64,000 bases of DNA from Salinicoccus sp. RF5 (GCF_020786625.1 NZ_JAJGRC010000002.1:310001-374000), one strand, 5' to 3'; positions 44,767 to 54,196 are shown, counted from the first letter of the stretch. The notes: generated by a model not told the origin, from the sequence alone. Made by a program: numbers and translations.

Positions 44767-44838
44767 CACTTTAATTTATATGCATAAAGCGTTTATTTAG
44801 GGGAAGAATACTATAAGAGAGGATCAAGGAGGGGTAAT

Positions 44839-46089
44839 GTGGTAAATGAGATGCCTGAAGATGCGGGGTTTGATCGGACATTGAGTGTATTGAAGGAAGG
44901 ATACGAATTCATCATGAACAGAAGTGAATCCTTGAATTCGGATGTGTTCGAGACACGGATCATGGGGGAGAGGGCAATCTGTCTGACTGGCAGTGAAGCA
45001 GCGGAACTGTTCTATGATGATACCCGCTTCAGAAGAAGGGATGCTGCGCCCTCCCGGGTCGAAAAAACACTGTTTGGAGAAGGTGGCGTGCAGGGCCTTG
45101 ATGGAGAGCAGCATAGAAACAGGAAAGCCATGATGATGTCCCTGATGGACAATGAAGCGATGGAAGAGATAGAAATGCTGGTCCACCATTATTGGCAGCA
45201 ATATTTTGAAGAGGCGGGCAGCCTGGAGACGATCGAACTCTATGAAGCGGCCAAGCTTGTATTTCTTCAGGTTGCAGCCAAATGGACGGGCGTTCCTCTG
45301 GAAGATTCGGAGGCGGAGGAGCGCGCTGTACAGATTTCAGATCTGTTCGAATCCCCTGCGGCTCTGGGTATTCAGCACTGGAAAGGCAGACGGGCACGGT
45401 CTAAGGTGGAGAGCTGGATTGAGGGGTTGGTGGAGGATGTCAGGAACGATCAGCTAGAAATCGACCATGGCAAGGCACTTTATACATTCAGCTGGCACAG
45501 GGAAGAAAAAGGGGAGCTGTTGGATAAAGGGACTGTAGCGGTGGAAATCATCAACCTTCTGAGACCGATGACTGCAGTCAGTGTATGGGTTGCGATGATT
45601 GGCCTTGCGATGCATGAGTTCCCGGAGGAGAGGAACAAGCTTGAAGGCGCCGGTGAGGAACGCTTGGAGTGGTTCATCCAGGAAGTACGCAGGTACTATC
45701 CATTCTTCCCCTTTGCGGCAGCACGGACAGATGTGGACTTTGAATGGCAGGGGTATCATTTCGAGGAAGGCACTCTGACGCTGCTCGATCTCTATGGTAC
45801 AAACCGTCACCCGACGGATTGGGTGCATCCGGGGACATTCATGCCGGAACGGTTTGAGGGCTGGCAGCAGACACCATTCAATTTCATTCCGCAAGGTGGA
45901 GGAGATTACGATTTCGGGCACCGATGTGCCGGTGAGTTCGTAACGATCGTCATGATGCGTGCAACGCTCGGTTTCCTCGTCAATAGAATGGAATATGATG
46001 TGCCGGAACAGGATTTCAATTTTGAATTCAATGATATTCCGGCAGTACCGAATGATAAGGTAAAAATAAACAATTTCAGATTCAAATGA
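44839..46089 (+). CDS. CYP152 fatty-acid peroxygenase (cytochrome P450, P450BSbeta type)
   Basis: A 416-residue H2O2-using P450 of family CYP152. Numbered from GTG 44839, the heme ligand is Cys363 (GHRCAGE) and the substrate-carboxylate Arg242 with Pro243 (LLRPMTAV) falls at the exact positions known in Bacillus P450BSbeta. Residue 85 is Gln (GVQGLDGEQH), as in P450BSbeta, rather than the His85 of the Jeotgalicoccus decarboxylase OleT, so alpha/beta hydroxylation of fatty acids should dominate over terminal-alkene formation. AAGGAGGGG precedes the start. No redox partner is encoded nearby, consistent with peroxide as oxidant. Confidence 0.92.
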   Translation: MVNEMPEDAGFDRTLSVLKEGYEFIMNRSESLNSDVFETRIMGERAICLTGSEAAELFYDDTRFRRRDAAPSRVEKTLFGEGGVQGLDGEQHRNRKAMMMSLMDNEAMEEIEMLVHHYWQQYFEEAGSLETIELYEAAKLVFLQVAAKWTGVPLEDSEAEERAVQISDLFESPAALGIQHWKGRRARSKVESWIEGLVEDVRNDQLEIDHGKALYTFSWHREEKGELLDKGTVAVEIINLLRPMTAVSVWVAMIGLAMHEFPEERNKLEGAGEERLEWFIQEVRRYYPFFPFAAARTDVDFEWQGYHFEEGTLTLLDLYGTNRHPTDWVHPGTFMPERFEGWQQTPFNFIPQGGGDYDFGHRCAGEFVTIVMMRATLGFLVNRMEYDVPEQDFNFEFNDIPAVPNDKVKINNFRFK

Positions 46090-46114
46090 CCGGGACATAG
46101 GATCCTGGTCATTT
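46084..46114 (+). terminator. Terminator of the P450 gene
   Basis: AAATGACC / GGTCATTT with inner GG/CC pairs, followed by ATTTATT; starts within the last codons of the gene. Confidence 0.75.
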
Positions 46115-46119
46115 ATTTA

Positions 46120-46148
46120 TTGACATTTATACCCTATGGGGGTATTAT
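46120..46148 (+). promoter_or_regulatory. csoR-copAZ promoter with CsoR operator in the spacer
   Basis: TTGACA (46120-46125), 17-bp spacer, TATTAT (46143-46148). The spacer contains TACCCTATGGGGGTA (46130-46144), the G/C-tract palindrome recognised by CsoR-type copper repressors. Apo-CsoR bound here would block polymerase; Cu(I) would release it. Confidence 0.9.
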
Positions 46149-46191
46149 AGTTATAAGAAATCACAAGAAAGAACTTGAGGAAGTGATGGTA

Positions 46192-46494
46192 ATGGGAGAA
46201 CATCTCCACGAACATGCTGTAGTGCCACGTACGGATGAAGAGAAGGACAAGGTGATGAACCGGCTGAAGCGCATTGAAGGACAGGTGCGCGGTATACAGA
46301 AGATGGTGGATGAAGACCGCTATTGTGTAGATATCCTCGTTCAGATCAGTGCAATACAGTCGGCATTGAAGAATGTCGGCTATACAGTGACGGAGCGTCA
46401 CATGAAACATTGTGTTACAGACGCCATCAACAAGGGCGAAGGCGAAGATTCCATCGAAGAGCTGATGGCGGTCCTCAAACAGTTTTCCAAATAG
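46192..46494 (+). CDS. csoR: Copper-sensing repressor CsoR
   Basis: A 100-residue all-helical CsoR protein. The Cu(I) ligands Cys45 (DRYCVDI), His70 (TERHMKH) and Cys74 are all present at the positions seen in Bacillus CsoR. RLKRIEGQVRGIQKM is the DNA-binding helix pattern. It represses its own operon with copA and copZ. ATG 46192 is preferred (TGAGGAAG 8 nt upstream); the in-frame ATG at 46186 is too close to that site. The His-rich start (HLHEHAV) is usual in this family. Confidence 0.93.
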   Translation: MGEHLHEHAVVPRTDEEKDKVMNRLKRIEGQVRGIQKMVDEDRYCVDILVQISAIQSALKNVGYTVTERHMKHCVTDAINKGEGEDSIEELMAVLKQFSK

Positions 46495-46506
46495 GAGGGA
46501 AAAGAA

Positions 46507-48891
46507 ATGGCCGGCAATAAACAGGTCAACCTGAATATCACAGGCATGACATGCGCTGCATGTTCAAGCCGGATAGAGAAGGTTTTGAATAAAATGGACG
46601 ACGTCGATGCTTCAGTCAATCTGACGACTGAAAAGGCGACGGTTGAATACGATAGTGAAAATGTCGATATCAGTGACATCACCGGCAAGATCGAGAAACT
46701 GGGTTATGGTGTCGAAATGGAAAAGGCTGAGTTCGATATCACGGGCATGACATGTGCATCCTGTTCGAACCGTATAGAGAAGGTGCTGAACAAGCAGGAA
46801 GGTGTCAAATCTGCCACAGTCAACCTGACGACGGAAAATGCAGTCATCGAGTACAATCCGAACATGCTGACGGATCGGGATCTGATTGCTCGTGTCGAAA
46901 AGCTTGGATATGGAGCGAAACCGAAGCAGAGTGCCGAGGACAGGGTGAATGCGAAAGATAAGCAGTTGAACCGTCTGAAGGTGAAGCTGATCATCTCGGC
47001 CCTCCTCTCACTCCCGCTCCTCGTGACGATGCTGGACCACCTGTTCGGCATACAGATGCCGGCAATCCTGATGAGCCCATGGTTCCAGCTGGCACTTGCT
47101 ACGCCGGTACAGTTCATCATCGGCTGGCAGTTCTATGACGGCGCCTACAAGAACCTGCGAAACGGCAGTGCGAATATGGATGTACTGGTTGCGATGGGAA
47201 CAAGTGCCGCATACTTCTACAGTGTATATGAGATGACCAGATGGATTGCTGACTCAAGTCATCATCCGCATCTGTACTTTGAAACGAGTGCGTTGATCAT
47301 CACATTGATCCTGTTCGGTAAATATCTTGAACACCGCGCAAAGTCGAGGACGACGACAGCAATCTCCAAACTGCTCGATATGCAGGCCAAGCAGGCACGT
47401 GTAGTAAGGGACGGGGACGAGATGATGATACCTGTGGAAGATGTCATCGTCGGGGATCGCATCGTCGTCAAACCGGGCGAAAAGATTCCGGTCGATGGCA
47501 CTGTCGTCAAAGGACGGACGGCCATCGACGAATCCATGATCACCGGCGAATCCATCCCGATTGAAAAAGAAGCAGAGAGTGCTGTGGTCGGCTCTACGCT
47601 GAATGTCAATGGCACGATAGAATTCGAGGCGACACGTGTCGGCAAGGATACAGCGCTCGCTTCCATCATAAAAGTCGTAGAGGAAGCACAGGGACAGAAA
47701 GCGCCGATCCAGCGTATGGCGGATATCATTTCCGGCTACTTTGTGCCGATTGTAGTCGGCATCGCCATCATCACTTTCCTGGCATGGTATTTCCTCGTCC
47801 AGCCGGGCAATATCGAACCGGCGCTTGTCGCTTCCATAGCGGTACTGGTCATCGCATGTCCATGTGCCCTTGGGCTCGCAACGCCAACGTCCATCATGGT
47901 GGGGACAGGGAAAGGTGCCGAGAGCGGCATCCTCTTCAAAGGTGGGGAACATCTTGAGAAGACCCATTCCCTGGACGTAGTGATTATGGACAAGACCGGT
48001 ACAATCACCAAAGGCAAGCCTGAAGTGACCGACTTCACCGGGGATGCCGAGACGCTGAAGCTGCTTGCGACCGCCGAGAAGGGATCTGAGCATCCATTGG
48101 CGGAGGCAATCGTCGCCTACGCGGCAGAGCAGGACGTCGAATTTGGAGAAGTCGATGATTTCGAAGCGATACCGGGCCACGGTATCGAAGCTGTCATCGA
48201 AGGCAGGAAAGTACTTGTCGGTACACGCAAGCTGATGATGGACAATGATATGGATGAAGCGGCCATATCCAATGAAATGGAACAGTATGAGTATGATGGC
48301 AAGACCGCTATGATCGTTGCGGTCGATGGTGAAATCAAAGGCATTGTGGCTGTCATGGACACAGTGAAGGAAAGTGCTGCAGAAGCAATTGTCTCCCTCA
48401 AGGATGAAGGACTCGAAGTCATCATGCTGACCGGCGACAATACACGTACCGCCCAGGCGATCGCGCGCAGTGTCGGCATCGACAATGTCATTGCCGAAGT
48501 GCTGCCGGAAGAAAAAGCCGATAAGGTGAAAAGTGTACAGCAGGAAGGTAAAATTGTGGCGATGGTCGGTGACGGCGTCAATGATGCACCTGCCCTGGCT
48601 ACTGCAGATATCGGCATCGCAATCGGTACCGGCACCGAAGTTGCCATTGAAGCGGCAGACATTACAATTCTCGGAGGAGAACTGACACTGATACCGAAGG
48701 CCATCCGGCTCAGCCACAAGACCATCCACAATATCAAGCAGAATCTGTTCTGGGCGTTCGCCTACAACAGTGCGGGGATTCCCATTGCAGCACTCGGCCT
48801 TCTGGCTCCATGGGTTGCAGGTGCGGCGATGGCATTCAGTTCGGTAAGTGTGGTGACGAATTCATTGAGGTTGAAGCGGGTAAAGATATAA
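46507..48891 (+). CDS. copA: Copper-exporting P1B-type ATPase CopA
   Basis: A 794-residue P-type ATPase with two N-terminal heavy-metal domains ([12 protein letters not shown] near 15 and [12 protein letters not shown] near 83), eight membrane segments, the Cu(I) motif [11 protein letters not shown], the phosphorylated Asp in [16 protein letters not shown] in the nucleotide domain and [21 protein letters not shown] in the last segments provides the second and third copper-binding residues. It pumps Cu(I) out of the cytosol. Starts 12 bp after csoR with AGGAGGGAAA, so one operon; copZ follows. Confidence 0.96.
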   Translation: MAGNKQVNLNITGMTCAACSSRIEKVLNKMDDVDASVNLTTEKATVEYDSENVDISDITGKIEKLGYGVEMEKAEFDITGMTCASCSNRIEKVLNKQEGVKSATVNLTTENAVIEYNPNMLTDRDLIARVEKLGYGAKPKQSAEDRVNAKDKQLNRLKVKLIISALLSLPLLVTMLDHLFGIQMPAILMSPWFQLALATPVQFIIGWQFYDGAYKNLRNGSANMDVLVAMGTSAAYFYSVYEMTRWIADSSHHPHLYFETSALIITLILFGKYLEHRAKSRTTTAISKLLDMQAKQARVVRDGDEMMIPVEDVIVGDRIVVKPGEKIPVDGTVVKGRTAIDESMITGESIPIEKEAESAVVGSTLNVNGTIEFEATRVGKDTALASIIKVVEEAQGQKAPIQRMADIISGYFVPIVVGIAIITFLAWYFLVQPGNIEPALVASIAVLVIACPCALGLATPTSIMVGTGKGAESGILFKGGEHLEKTHSLDVVIMDKTGTITKGKPEVTDFTGDAETLKLLATAEKGSEHPLAEAIVAYAAEQDVEFGEVDDFEAIPGHGIEAVIEGRKVLVGTRKLMMDNDMDEAAISNEMEQYEYDGKTAMIVAVDGEIKGIVAVMDTVKESAAEAIVSLKDEGLEVIMLTGDNTRTAQAIARSVGIDNVIAEVLPEEKADKVKSVQQEGKIVAMVGDGVNDAPALATADIGIAIGTGTEVAIEAADITILGGELTLIPKAIRLSHKTIHNIKQNLFWAFAYNSAGIPIAALGLLAPWVAGAAMAFSSVSVVTNSLRLKRVKI

Positions 48892-48925
48892 TATATGGAT
48901 ATAAATGATTAGGAGGAGATTTTGA

Positions 48926-49135
48926 ATGGCTCAAAAGACGATTGAAGTAGAAGGCATGACATGCGGGCATTGCAAGAGTGCTGTAGAAGGGGCCCTTTCA
49001 GAACTGGAAGGTGTCAAATCCGCAGACGTGAACTTGGATGCAAATAATGTCAACGTTGAATATGATGAATCCAAAGTGACGGAATCATCCATGGCCGAAG
49101 CGATTGAAGATCAAGGTTATGACGTTAAACAATAA
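48926..49135 (+). CDS. copZ: Copper chaperone CopZ
   Basis: A 69-residue ferredoxin-like heavy-metal domain with GMTCGHCKSAVEGAL; the two cysteines bind Cu(I) and pass it to CopA. AGGAGGAG precedes the ATG by 7 nt. Last gene of the csoR-copA-copZ operon, ended by a terminator. Confidence 0.94.
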   Translation: MAQKTIEVEGMTCGHCKSAVEGALSELEGVKSADVNLDANNVNVEYDESKVTESSMAEAIEDQGYDVKQ

Positions 49136-49147
49136 ACGGGAAATACT

Positions 49148-49179
49148 GCCTGCTCCTGAAAGGGGCGGGCTATTTTTTT
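49148..49179 (+). terminator. Terminator of the copper operon
   Basis: GCCTGCTCC pairs with GGGGCGGGC (two G-T pairs) around TGAAA, then TATTTTTTT. Confidence 0.85.
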
Positions 49180-49296
49180 GCGGAGGATGTTGTATAACGG
49201 TTAAACATTTATGCTGATAAGTGGTAAACTGTAGTAAAGTCATTTACAGTAGGCATCATGAAATAATCAGAGTTCCATACTTAAGGAGGATAAATA

Positions 49297-50529
49297 ATGA
49301 TCATTGCGATCATTGTATTACTATTCGTCTCCCTGTTTTTCTCAGGGAGCGAAACCGCCCTGACGGCAGTGAATAAGATGAAACTGCAGTCGAGGGCGAA
49401 CAATGGGGATGCGAGTGCCAAGCGGCTGCTCAGGCTGGTCTCCAGGCCGAGTGTGTTCATCACAACGATACTCATCGGCAATAACATAGCGAACATCTTA
49501 TTACCGACACTGGTGACCACCATGGCACTTGATTACGGCATCAGCGTGGCAATCGCATCGGCTGTGCTCACAGTCACAATCATCGTGTTTGCAGAAGTCA
49601 TTCCAAAGTCGATTGCTGCAACATTCCCTGAACCCATTGCGAAAACTGTAGCCCCAATCATCACCTTTTTCGTAGTCATCTTCAAGCCCGTTACAGTGGT
49701 TCTGAACTGGCTGACAGATGCGATAGCCAGAGTGCTCTCAAAAGGGGAGCTGGAAGGGGCAGGCACAGTCTCCAAGGATGAGCTCCGGACGATTGTGGAT
49801 ATCGCCGATTCCGAAGGGATGCTGGCGAAGGACGAATCCTACAGGATCAGAGGTGTCCTCGATTTCCGCAATCTGAATGTAAAGGATGTGCTGACCACTC
49901 CCAGGACGGAGATGGAAGCAATATCCTCCACTGCAGGATATGAGGAGGTCCGCGACCATGTAATCAATAATATGTTTACACGCTACCCGGTGTATGGAGA
50001 GGATATGGACGATATCATCGGGGTTTTCCACTCCAAATACCTGCTTCAATGGTCTGTGGATCCGGATAGGCCCCTCATGGATTTCTGTGATTCGGATCCA
50101 TTGACAGTCCATGAGTTCCAGCCTGTCGAATATGTATTGAGGAAGATGACGAAGGAAAGACGCCATCTGGCAATCGTCATCGACGAGTTCGGTGGCACGG
50201 AAGGCATCCTGACGCACGAAGACATCATAGAATCCATGCTCGGATTTGAAATTGAGGATGAGACCGACCTCAGAAATGACGCGTTGGTCGAATCATTGAC
50301 CGAAACGGAAATTGTATGTGATGGCAAGATTACACTGCACCGCCTGAATTCCATCTTCGATACCGACATTCCTGAAGAGGAAGATACACTTTCAGGTTTT
50401 CTACTGAAGGAGTTCAATGACTTCCCGATTGAAGGGGATACTTTGGAGGAAGTTGGCCTGAAATTCGAAGTCATTGTAATGGAAGATCAGATGATCAGAA
50501 AAGTGCATATCATCAAGCAGGAAGAATAA
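49297..50529 (+). CDS. CNNM/CorC-family membrane protein (DUF21-CBS-CBS-CorC_HlyC)
   Basis: A 410-residue protein: DUF21/CNNM membrane domain in residues 1-180 (FFSGSETALTAVNKMKLQ with its helical break, and VIPKSIAATFPEPIA), two CBS domains (VLTTPRTEMEAI onwards, and IDEFGGTEGILTHEDIIE) and a C-terminal CorC/HlyC domain (SGFLLKEFNDFP). Members act in Mg2+ (or Co2+) export and are often mislabelled hemolysin. AAGGAGGATAA precedes the ATG. Placed between copper and cadmium resistance but with its own terminator. Confidence 0.88.
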   Translation: MIIAIIVLLFVSLFFSGSETALTAVNKMKLQSRANNGDASAKRLLRLVSRPSVFITTILIGNNIANILLPTLVTTMALDYGISVAIASAVLTVTIIVFAEVIPKSIAATFPEPIAKTVAPIITFFVVIFKPVTVVLNWLTDAIARVLSKGELEGAGTVSKDELRTIVDIADSEGMLAKDESYRIRGVLDFRNLNVKDVLTTPRTEMEAISSTAGYEEVRDHVINNMFTRYPVYGEDMDDIIGVFHSKYLLQWSVDPDRPLMDFCDSDPLTVHEFQPVEYVLRKMTKERRHLAIVIDEFGGTEGILTHEDIIESMLGFEIEDETDLRNDALVESLTETEIVCDGKITLHRLNSIFDTDIPEEEDTLSGFLLKEFNDFPIEGDTLEEVGLKFEVIVMEDQMIRKVHIIKQEE

Positions 50530-50569
50530 AAGAAGGCGGTCATACCATCATGGTATGACCGCCTTCTTT
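50529..50569. terminator. Bidirectional terminator, CNNM protein / cadA
   Basis: A 20-bp perfect stem (left arm AAAGAAGGCGGTCATACCAT) with a single-base loop centre and T-runs on both strands, between convergent genes. Confidence 0.95.
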
Positions 50570-50576
50570 GCATAGA

Positions 50577-52640
50577 TCACTCTTTCATCCGCAGCAGTCT
50601 GAGGCCGTTCAATGCAACAATGAGTGTGGCGCCGATATCCGACAGGATGGCGATCCATAGAGTCAGCCAGCCAGGGATGACGAGCAGGAGCGCGATGACT
50701 TTGATGATGATGGCAAAGGAGATGTTTGCCTTGATGATGTTCAATGTTCTCCTGCTCAATCCGATGGCAAACGGGAGATGGTGGATGCTGTTGCCCATCA
50801 GTGCCATATCTGCAGTTTCAAGCGCAGTATCGGTCCCTTTGCCCATGGCGACACCAACATTGGCGGTCGCGAGTGCCGGTGCATCATTGATGCCGTCTCC
50901 AACCATCGCTACGGTATGTTCCTTCTTCAGATCATCGATGGTAGCAAGCTTGTCTTCCGGCATAAGACCTGCGTATATCTTGTCGATGCCGAGCGTACGT
51001 GCAATTGTCCTGGCTGTGTTGCTGTTGTCCCCGGTCAGCATGGCTGTCTGGATACCGAGGTTATGAAGTCTTTCTATTGCTGGCTGGCTTGATTCCCTCA
51101 GTTCATCCATTACGGCAATACGGCCGATGATTTGGTCGTCCTCTGTAATGATCATGGCCGTCTTGCCGTTATCCTGATACTGTGCCGACAACGGTTCACC
51201 GTCAGGCTTTCTGATTTCGTAGAAGCGCTGTCCTATTTCCCCGGAAATACCTGTGCTTGTCACAGCTTTGAACCGGTTGACATCGATATCACTATAACGG
51301 ATGCCTTCTGACTCTGCATACTTGATGACCGACTGGGCGATGGGATGCTCGGATTGGGATTCAAGTGCAGCTGCGATGGCGAGCACTTCTTGACGTGAAC
51401 GGCCGGAGGCCGTTTCAAAATTGGTGACATGCGGCTCGCCCTTCGTCAATGTCCCTGTCTTATCGAAAGCCACCAGGCTGCTTTGGCCAATCTTCTCCAG
51501 ATGCACGCCGCCCTTGATCAATACGCCCCTGTTTGCAGCGTTTCCAATGGCGGAGACGATCGCAATCGGAGTGGAGATGACGAGGGCGCACGGACATCCG
51601 ACGACGAGTATCGCGAGACCCTGATAGATATAGGTCATCCATTCGGCACCGAAAAGGAGAGGAGGTATAACCGCAACCATCACCGCAATCATCATGATTG
51701 CCGGCGTATAGTATTTGGCGAACTGGTCGACGAACTGCTGGGCCGGGGCGCGCTTCTCCTGCGCCTCTTCCACAAGCTGGATGATTTTCGCAATGGTCGT
51801 ATCTTCGACGTTCTTCGTCACTTCAATTTCCAGGTAGCCATTCTGGTTGAGCGTACCGGCATAGACTTCTTCGCCGCCGGACACTTCAACTGGAAGTGAT
51901 TCGCCTGTAATGGCCGCCTGGTTAATGCTTGAATGTCCGGAGGAGATTACGCCGTCCATCGGTAATTTTTCACCTGGCCTGACGACGATTGTGTCCCCAA
52001 TCTGTATATCTCCGACTTCAACTTCACGGATGCCGTCCTGTGTCTTCAATGAAGCGGTGTTCGGAGCGATTTCCATAAGGGACTGGATGGAGGTCCTGGC
52101 CCTTTCCATGGAATATCTCTCCAGTGCCTCGCTGACTGCAAACAGCACTACGACGACTGAGGCTTCCGGCCACTCCCCGATCAGGGCGGCGCCGATGATG
52201 GCGACGGTCATCAGTGTCTTCATGTCAAAACGCAGTCTTGTCAGGTTGTTCAAGCCGGTCCAGAACATTCTGTAGCCGCCGGTGACGACTGAGGCCAAAA
52301 AGAAGCCTGTGGTCACGGGGTTCTGTCCGCCATAGTAGATGACTAGGCTGAAACCGATGAACATCAATATGGCTGAGAGGATGACCAGGCGGTGTTTTTT
52401 GAGGAAGGACTGCCTTTCTGGTGCAGGACCGCTGGCATTCACGACTTTAAGCTGTTCAAAGGCGCCTGCCTTCTCAATATCTTCAACAGTGGCGGCGCCC
52501 TGGACGGTTATTTTCGAAGCCCCGAAATTGACTTGGGCATCCTCGACACCCTTTATCTCCTGGACATTCTTCTCGAAGGTGCGGGCGCAGTTTGCACAGG
52601 AGAATCCATCGATACGATAGGTTATCTTGTCATTCGCCAT
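50577..52640 (-). CDS. cadA: Cadmium/zinc/cobalt P1B-type ATPase CadA
   Basis: A 687-residue heavy-metal ATPase with one N-terminal metal domain (GFSCANCARTFEK), CPCALVISTP in the transport site, FDKTGTLTKG, SEHPIAQS and VGDGINDAPAL. The final membrane region (SDIGATLIVALNGLRL) has the Asp and Gly typical of Zn/Cd/Pb pumps rather than copper pumps. It expels Cd2+, Zn2+ or Co2+. Its start overlaps the cadC stop region by 11 bp, so translation is coupled to the repressor gene. Confidence 0.94.
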   Translation of the reverse strand: MANDKITYRIDGFSCANCARTFEKNVQEIKGVEDAQVNFGASKITVQGAATVEDIEKAGAFEQLKVVNASGPAPERQSFLKKHRLVILSAILMFIGFSLVIYYGGQNPVTTGFFLASVVTGGYRMFWTGLNNLTRLRFDMKTLMTVAIIGAALIGEWPEASVVVVLFAVSEALERYSMERARTSIQSLMEIAPNTASLKTQDGIREVEVGDIQIGDTIVVRPGEKLPMDGVISSGHSSINQAAITGESLPVEVSGGEEVYAGTLNQNGYLEIEVTKNVEDTTIAKIIQLVEEAQEKRAPAQQFVDQFAKYYTPAIMMIAVMVAVIPPLLFGAEWMTYIYQGLAILVVGCPCALVISTPIAIVSAIGNAANRGVLIKGGVHLEKIGQSSLVAFDKTGTLTKGEPHVTNFETASGRSRQEVLAIAAALESQSEHPIAQSVIKYAESEGIRYSDIDVNRFKAVTSTGISGEIGQRFYEIRKPDGEPLSAQYQDNGKTAMIITEDDQIIGRIAVMDELRESSQPAIERLHNLGIQTAMLTGDNSNTARTIARTLGIDKIYAGLMPEDKLATIDDLKKEHTVAMVGDGINDAPALATANVGVAMGKGTDTALETADMALMGNSIHHLPFAIGLSRRTLNIIKANISFAIIIKVIALLLVIPGWLTLWIAILSDIGATLIVALNGLRLLRMKE

Positions 52641-52998
52641 GATGGGTCAGCTCCTCCTGATGAAGGAAGGCCATACTGACAATCTGCCGGATATGGTCGT
52701 CGTCGAGACTGTAGTACACCATTTTTCCTTCTTTCCTTGATTTGATGATGCCCTGTCTATGCAGTGAACGCAGGTGATGGGAAGTTGTGGCGATGGTTGC
52801 ATCGATGATGGTGGCGATATCGCATACACAGAGTGCCTCCTCCAGGCTCAGGGCCTTGACGATCCGTGTGCGGTTCACCTCACCGAGTGCCTTGAAGATG
52901 GCAGCCACTTTTCCCACGGCATCTGCATCCATACTTTCTTTCACCCGGGCAACCTTGTCGGCATCAACGCTTTCTATATCACATGTTTTTATTTCCAT
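52630..52998 (-). CDS. cadC: ArsR/SmtB-family metal repressor CadC
   Basis: A 122-residue winged-helix repressor, the same length as staphylococcal CadC. LCVCDIA supplies Cys57 and Cys59 of the Cd/Pb alpha3N site; DDDHIRQIVSMAFLHQEE keeps the Asp, two His and Glu of the C-terminal alpha5 zinc site. The N-terminus has only one cysteine (Cys6), where plasmid CadC has two (7 and 11), so the soft-metal site is incomplete. ATG 52998 is chosen for GAGGAGG upstream. A promoter with two TCAAAT/ATTTGA-type repeats lies in front. Confidence 0.92.
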   Translation of the reverse strand: MEIKTCDIESVDADKVARVKESMDADAVGKVAAIFKALGEVNRTRIVKALSLEEALCVCDIATIIDATIATTSHHLRSLHRQGIIKSRKEGKMVYYSLDDDHIRQIVSMAFLHQEELTHHGE

Positions 52999-53012
52999 CG
53001 TATCCTCCTCAT

Positions 53013-53028
53013 TCAAATGAGTATTTGA
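53013..53028. promoter_or_regulatory. CadC operator 1
   Basis: TCAAAT-GAGT-ATTTGA, a perfect 6-bp inverted repeat between the cadC promoter -10 and the start codon. It resembles the known CadC operator of plasmid pI258 (TCAAATA...TATTTGA). Confidence 0.8.
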
Positions 53029-53032
53029 TTAT

Positions 53033-53060
53033 ATTATATCTAATTCCTATTGTTATTCAA
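53033..53060 (-). promoter_or_regulatory. cadCA promoter
   Basis: Read on the minus strand: TTGAAT, 16-bp spacer, TATAAT. The -35 hexamer overlaps operator 2. Confidence 0.75.
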
Positions 53061-53074
53061 GCATGTATTTGAAT
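53055..53074. promoter_or_regulatory. Second CadC-like operator
   Basis: ATTCAA-N8-TTGAAT, a perfect 6-bp inverted repeat over the cadC -35 element and about 50 bp ahead of the divergent oxidoreductase gene. Confidence 0.5.
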
Positions 53075-53123
53075 GAAGTTTATGTGTTAAACTATGGATA
53101 AAACAGAAAAAGGAAGGGTTCCA

Positions 53124-54107
53124 ATGAAAATAGCAACCATAGGTTCAGGTTTCATCGTAGATCGTTTCATGGAGGCGGCCAGGCAGGTCGACGGAATAGA
53201 AGTATACGGTGTGTATTCACGTACAGAGGAGCGGGCGAAGGCGTTCGCAGAGAAGCATGCGGTTCAGAACTATTTTACAGATGTCGAAGCAATGCTTGCA
53301 GACCAAGGTTATGACACGGTCTATATTGCTTCGCCGAACAGTCTCCACTATGCATATGCGAAAGCGGCCCTAGAAGCGGGCAAGCATATCATATGTGAGA
53401 AGCCGTTCACTTCCACCGTGGAGGAACTCGAATCCCTCATCGAATTGAGCAGGGATAAGGGACTATTCCTTTTTGAAGCCGTAACAGGCATCCATCTGCC
53501 GCACTTCAAGGCAATTGAGCAGGAACTGCATAAGGTGGGGGACCTTAAAATCATCCAGGCGAACTACTCCCAGTACTCGAGCCGCTATGACAAACTGAAA
53601 GCCGGGGAGGTCCCGAACGTATTTAATCTGGAATTCTCAGGCGGAGCGCTCGCCGATCTCAATATCTACAATCTGCATTTCGTCGTCCGGCTGCTTGGCC
53701 GGCCGGAAGCGGTCACCTATGTCCCGAACAAATTTGAAGGGGGCGTCGATACATCCGGTGTCTGCGTGCTGCAGTATGGGAACAGTGTTGCCACATGCAT
53801 CGGATCGAAGGATACAAAAAGCGAGAACAGTATCCTCCTCCAAGGGGACGCGGGATACATAAAAGTCAATGGTTCCGCCAATATCATCGACTCGGTCGAA
53901 GTGGTGGCCAATGGAGAGGAAGAATTGATCGATCTCGGACAGAATCCGAACAACATGGTTGCGGAGCTTGAAGATTTCGAAACGATGTATAGATCTAGGG
54001 ACCACGGGGCGGCAGAAGCATGGCTTGAACACTCGGTGTCTGTGATGGAAACCTTCGAAAAGGCAAGGGAAAGTGCAGGCATCATCTATCCGGCCGACAG
54101 TAAGTGA
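53124..54107 (+). CDS. Gfo/Idh/MocA-family oxidoreductase
   Basis: A 327-residue NAD(P)-dependent dehydrogenase: Rossmann domain with IATIGSGFIVDRFMEAA, then YIASPNSLHYAYAKAALEAGKH and CEKPF, the last carrying the conserved Lys. The C-terminal sheet domain includes GGALADLNIYNLHFVVRLLG. Family substrates are sugars, inositols and related polyols; none can be named. AAGGAAGGG precedes ATG 53124. Divergent from cadC and monocistronic, with a terminator after it. Confidence 0.85.
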   Translation: MKIATIGSGFIVDRFMEAARQVDGIEVYGVYSRTEERAKAFAEKHAVQNYFTDVEAMLADQGYDTVYIASPNSLHYAYAKAALEAGKHIICEKPFTSTVEELESLIELSRDKGLFLFEAVTGIHLPHFKAIEQELHKVGDLKIIQANYSQYSSRYDKLKAGEVPNVFNLEFSGGALADLNIYNLHFVVRLLGRPEAVTYVPNKFEGGVDTSGVCVLQYGNSVATCIGSKDTKSENSILLQGDAGYIKVNGSANIIDSVEVVANGEEELIDLGQNPNNMVAELEDFETMYRSRDHGAAEAWLEHSVSVMETFEKARESAGIIYPADSK

Positions 54108-54158
54108 GTCAGATCAGACTTTGAAGCAGTTGCTCCCTTATTCCGGAATCATAATACA

Positions 54159-54192
54159 AAATCTCCCGCCAAATTTCTGGCGGGAGATTTCT
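54159..54192. terminator. Bidirectional terminator, Gfo/Idh/MocA / aldo-keto reductase
   Basis: AAATCTCCCGCC / GGCGGGAGATTT, 12-bp perfect stem, between convergent genes. Confidence 0.93.
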
Positions 54193-54196
54193 TTGT

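Noticed and set aside
44839-46089. OleT-type fatty acid decarboxylase
   Set aside because: Residue 85 is Gln rather than His, which points to the P450BSbeta hydroxylase type.
47254-48729. Long open frame antisense to copA (about 490 codons)
   Set aside because: It lies wholly inside copA on the opposite strand, its product is rich in Asp, His, Arg and Cys with no family pattern, and there is no RBS or promoter; it reflects codon bias of the real gene. The same holds for long antisense frames inside the M20 genes (38141-39157, 60483-61562) and gltB (32460-33446).
49297-50529. Hemolysin
   Set aside because: CorC/HlyC family members often carry that label, but the CNNM-CBS-CorC layout indicates an ion transporter; no toxin feature.
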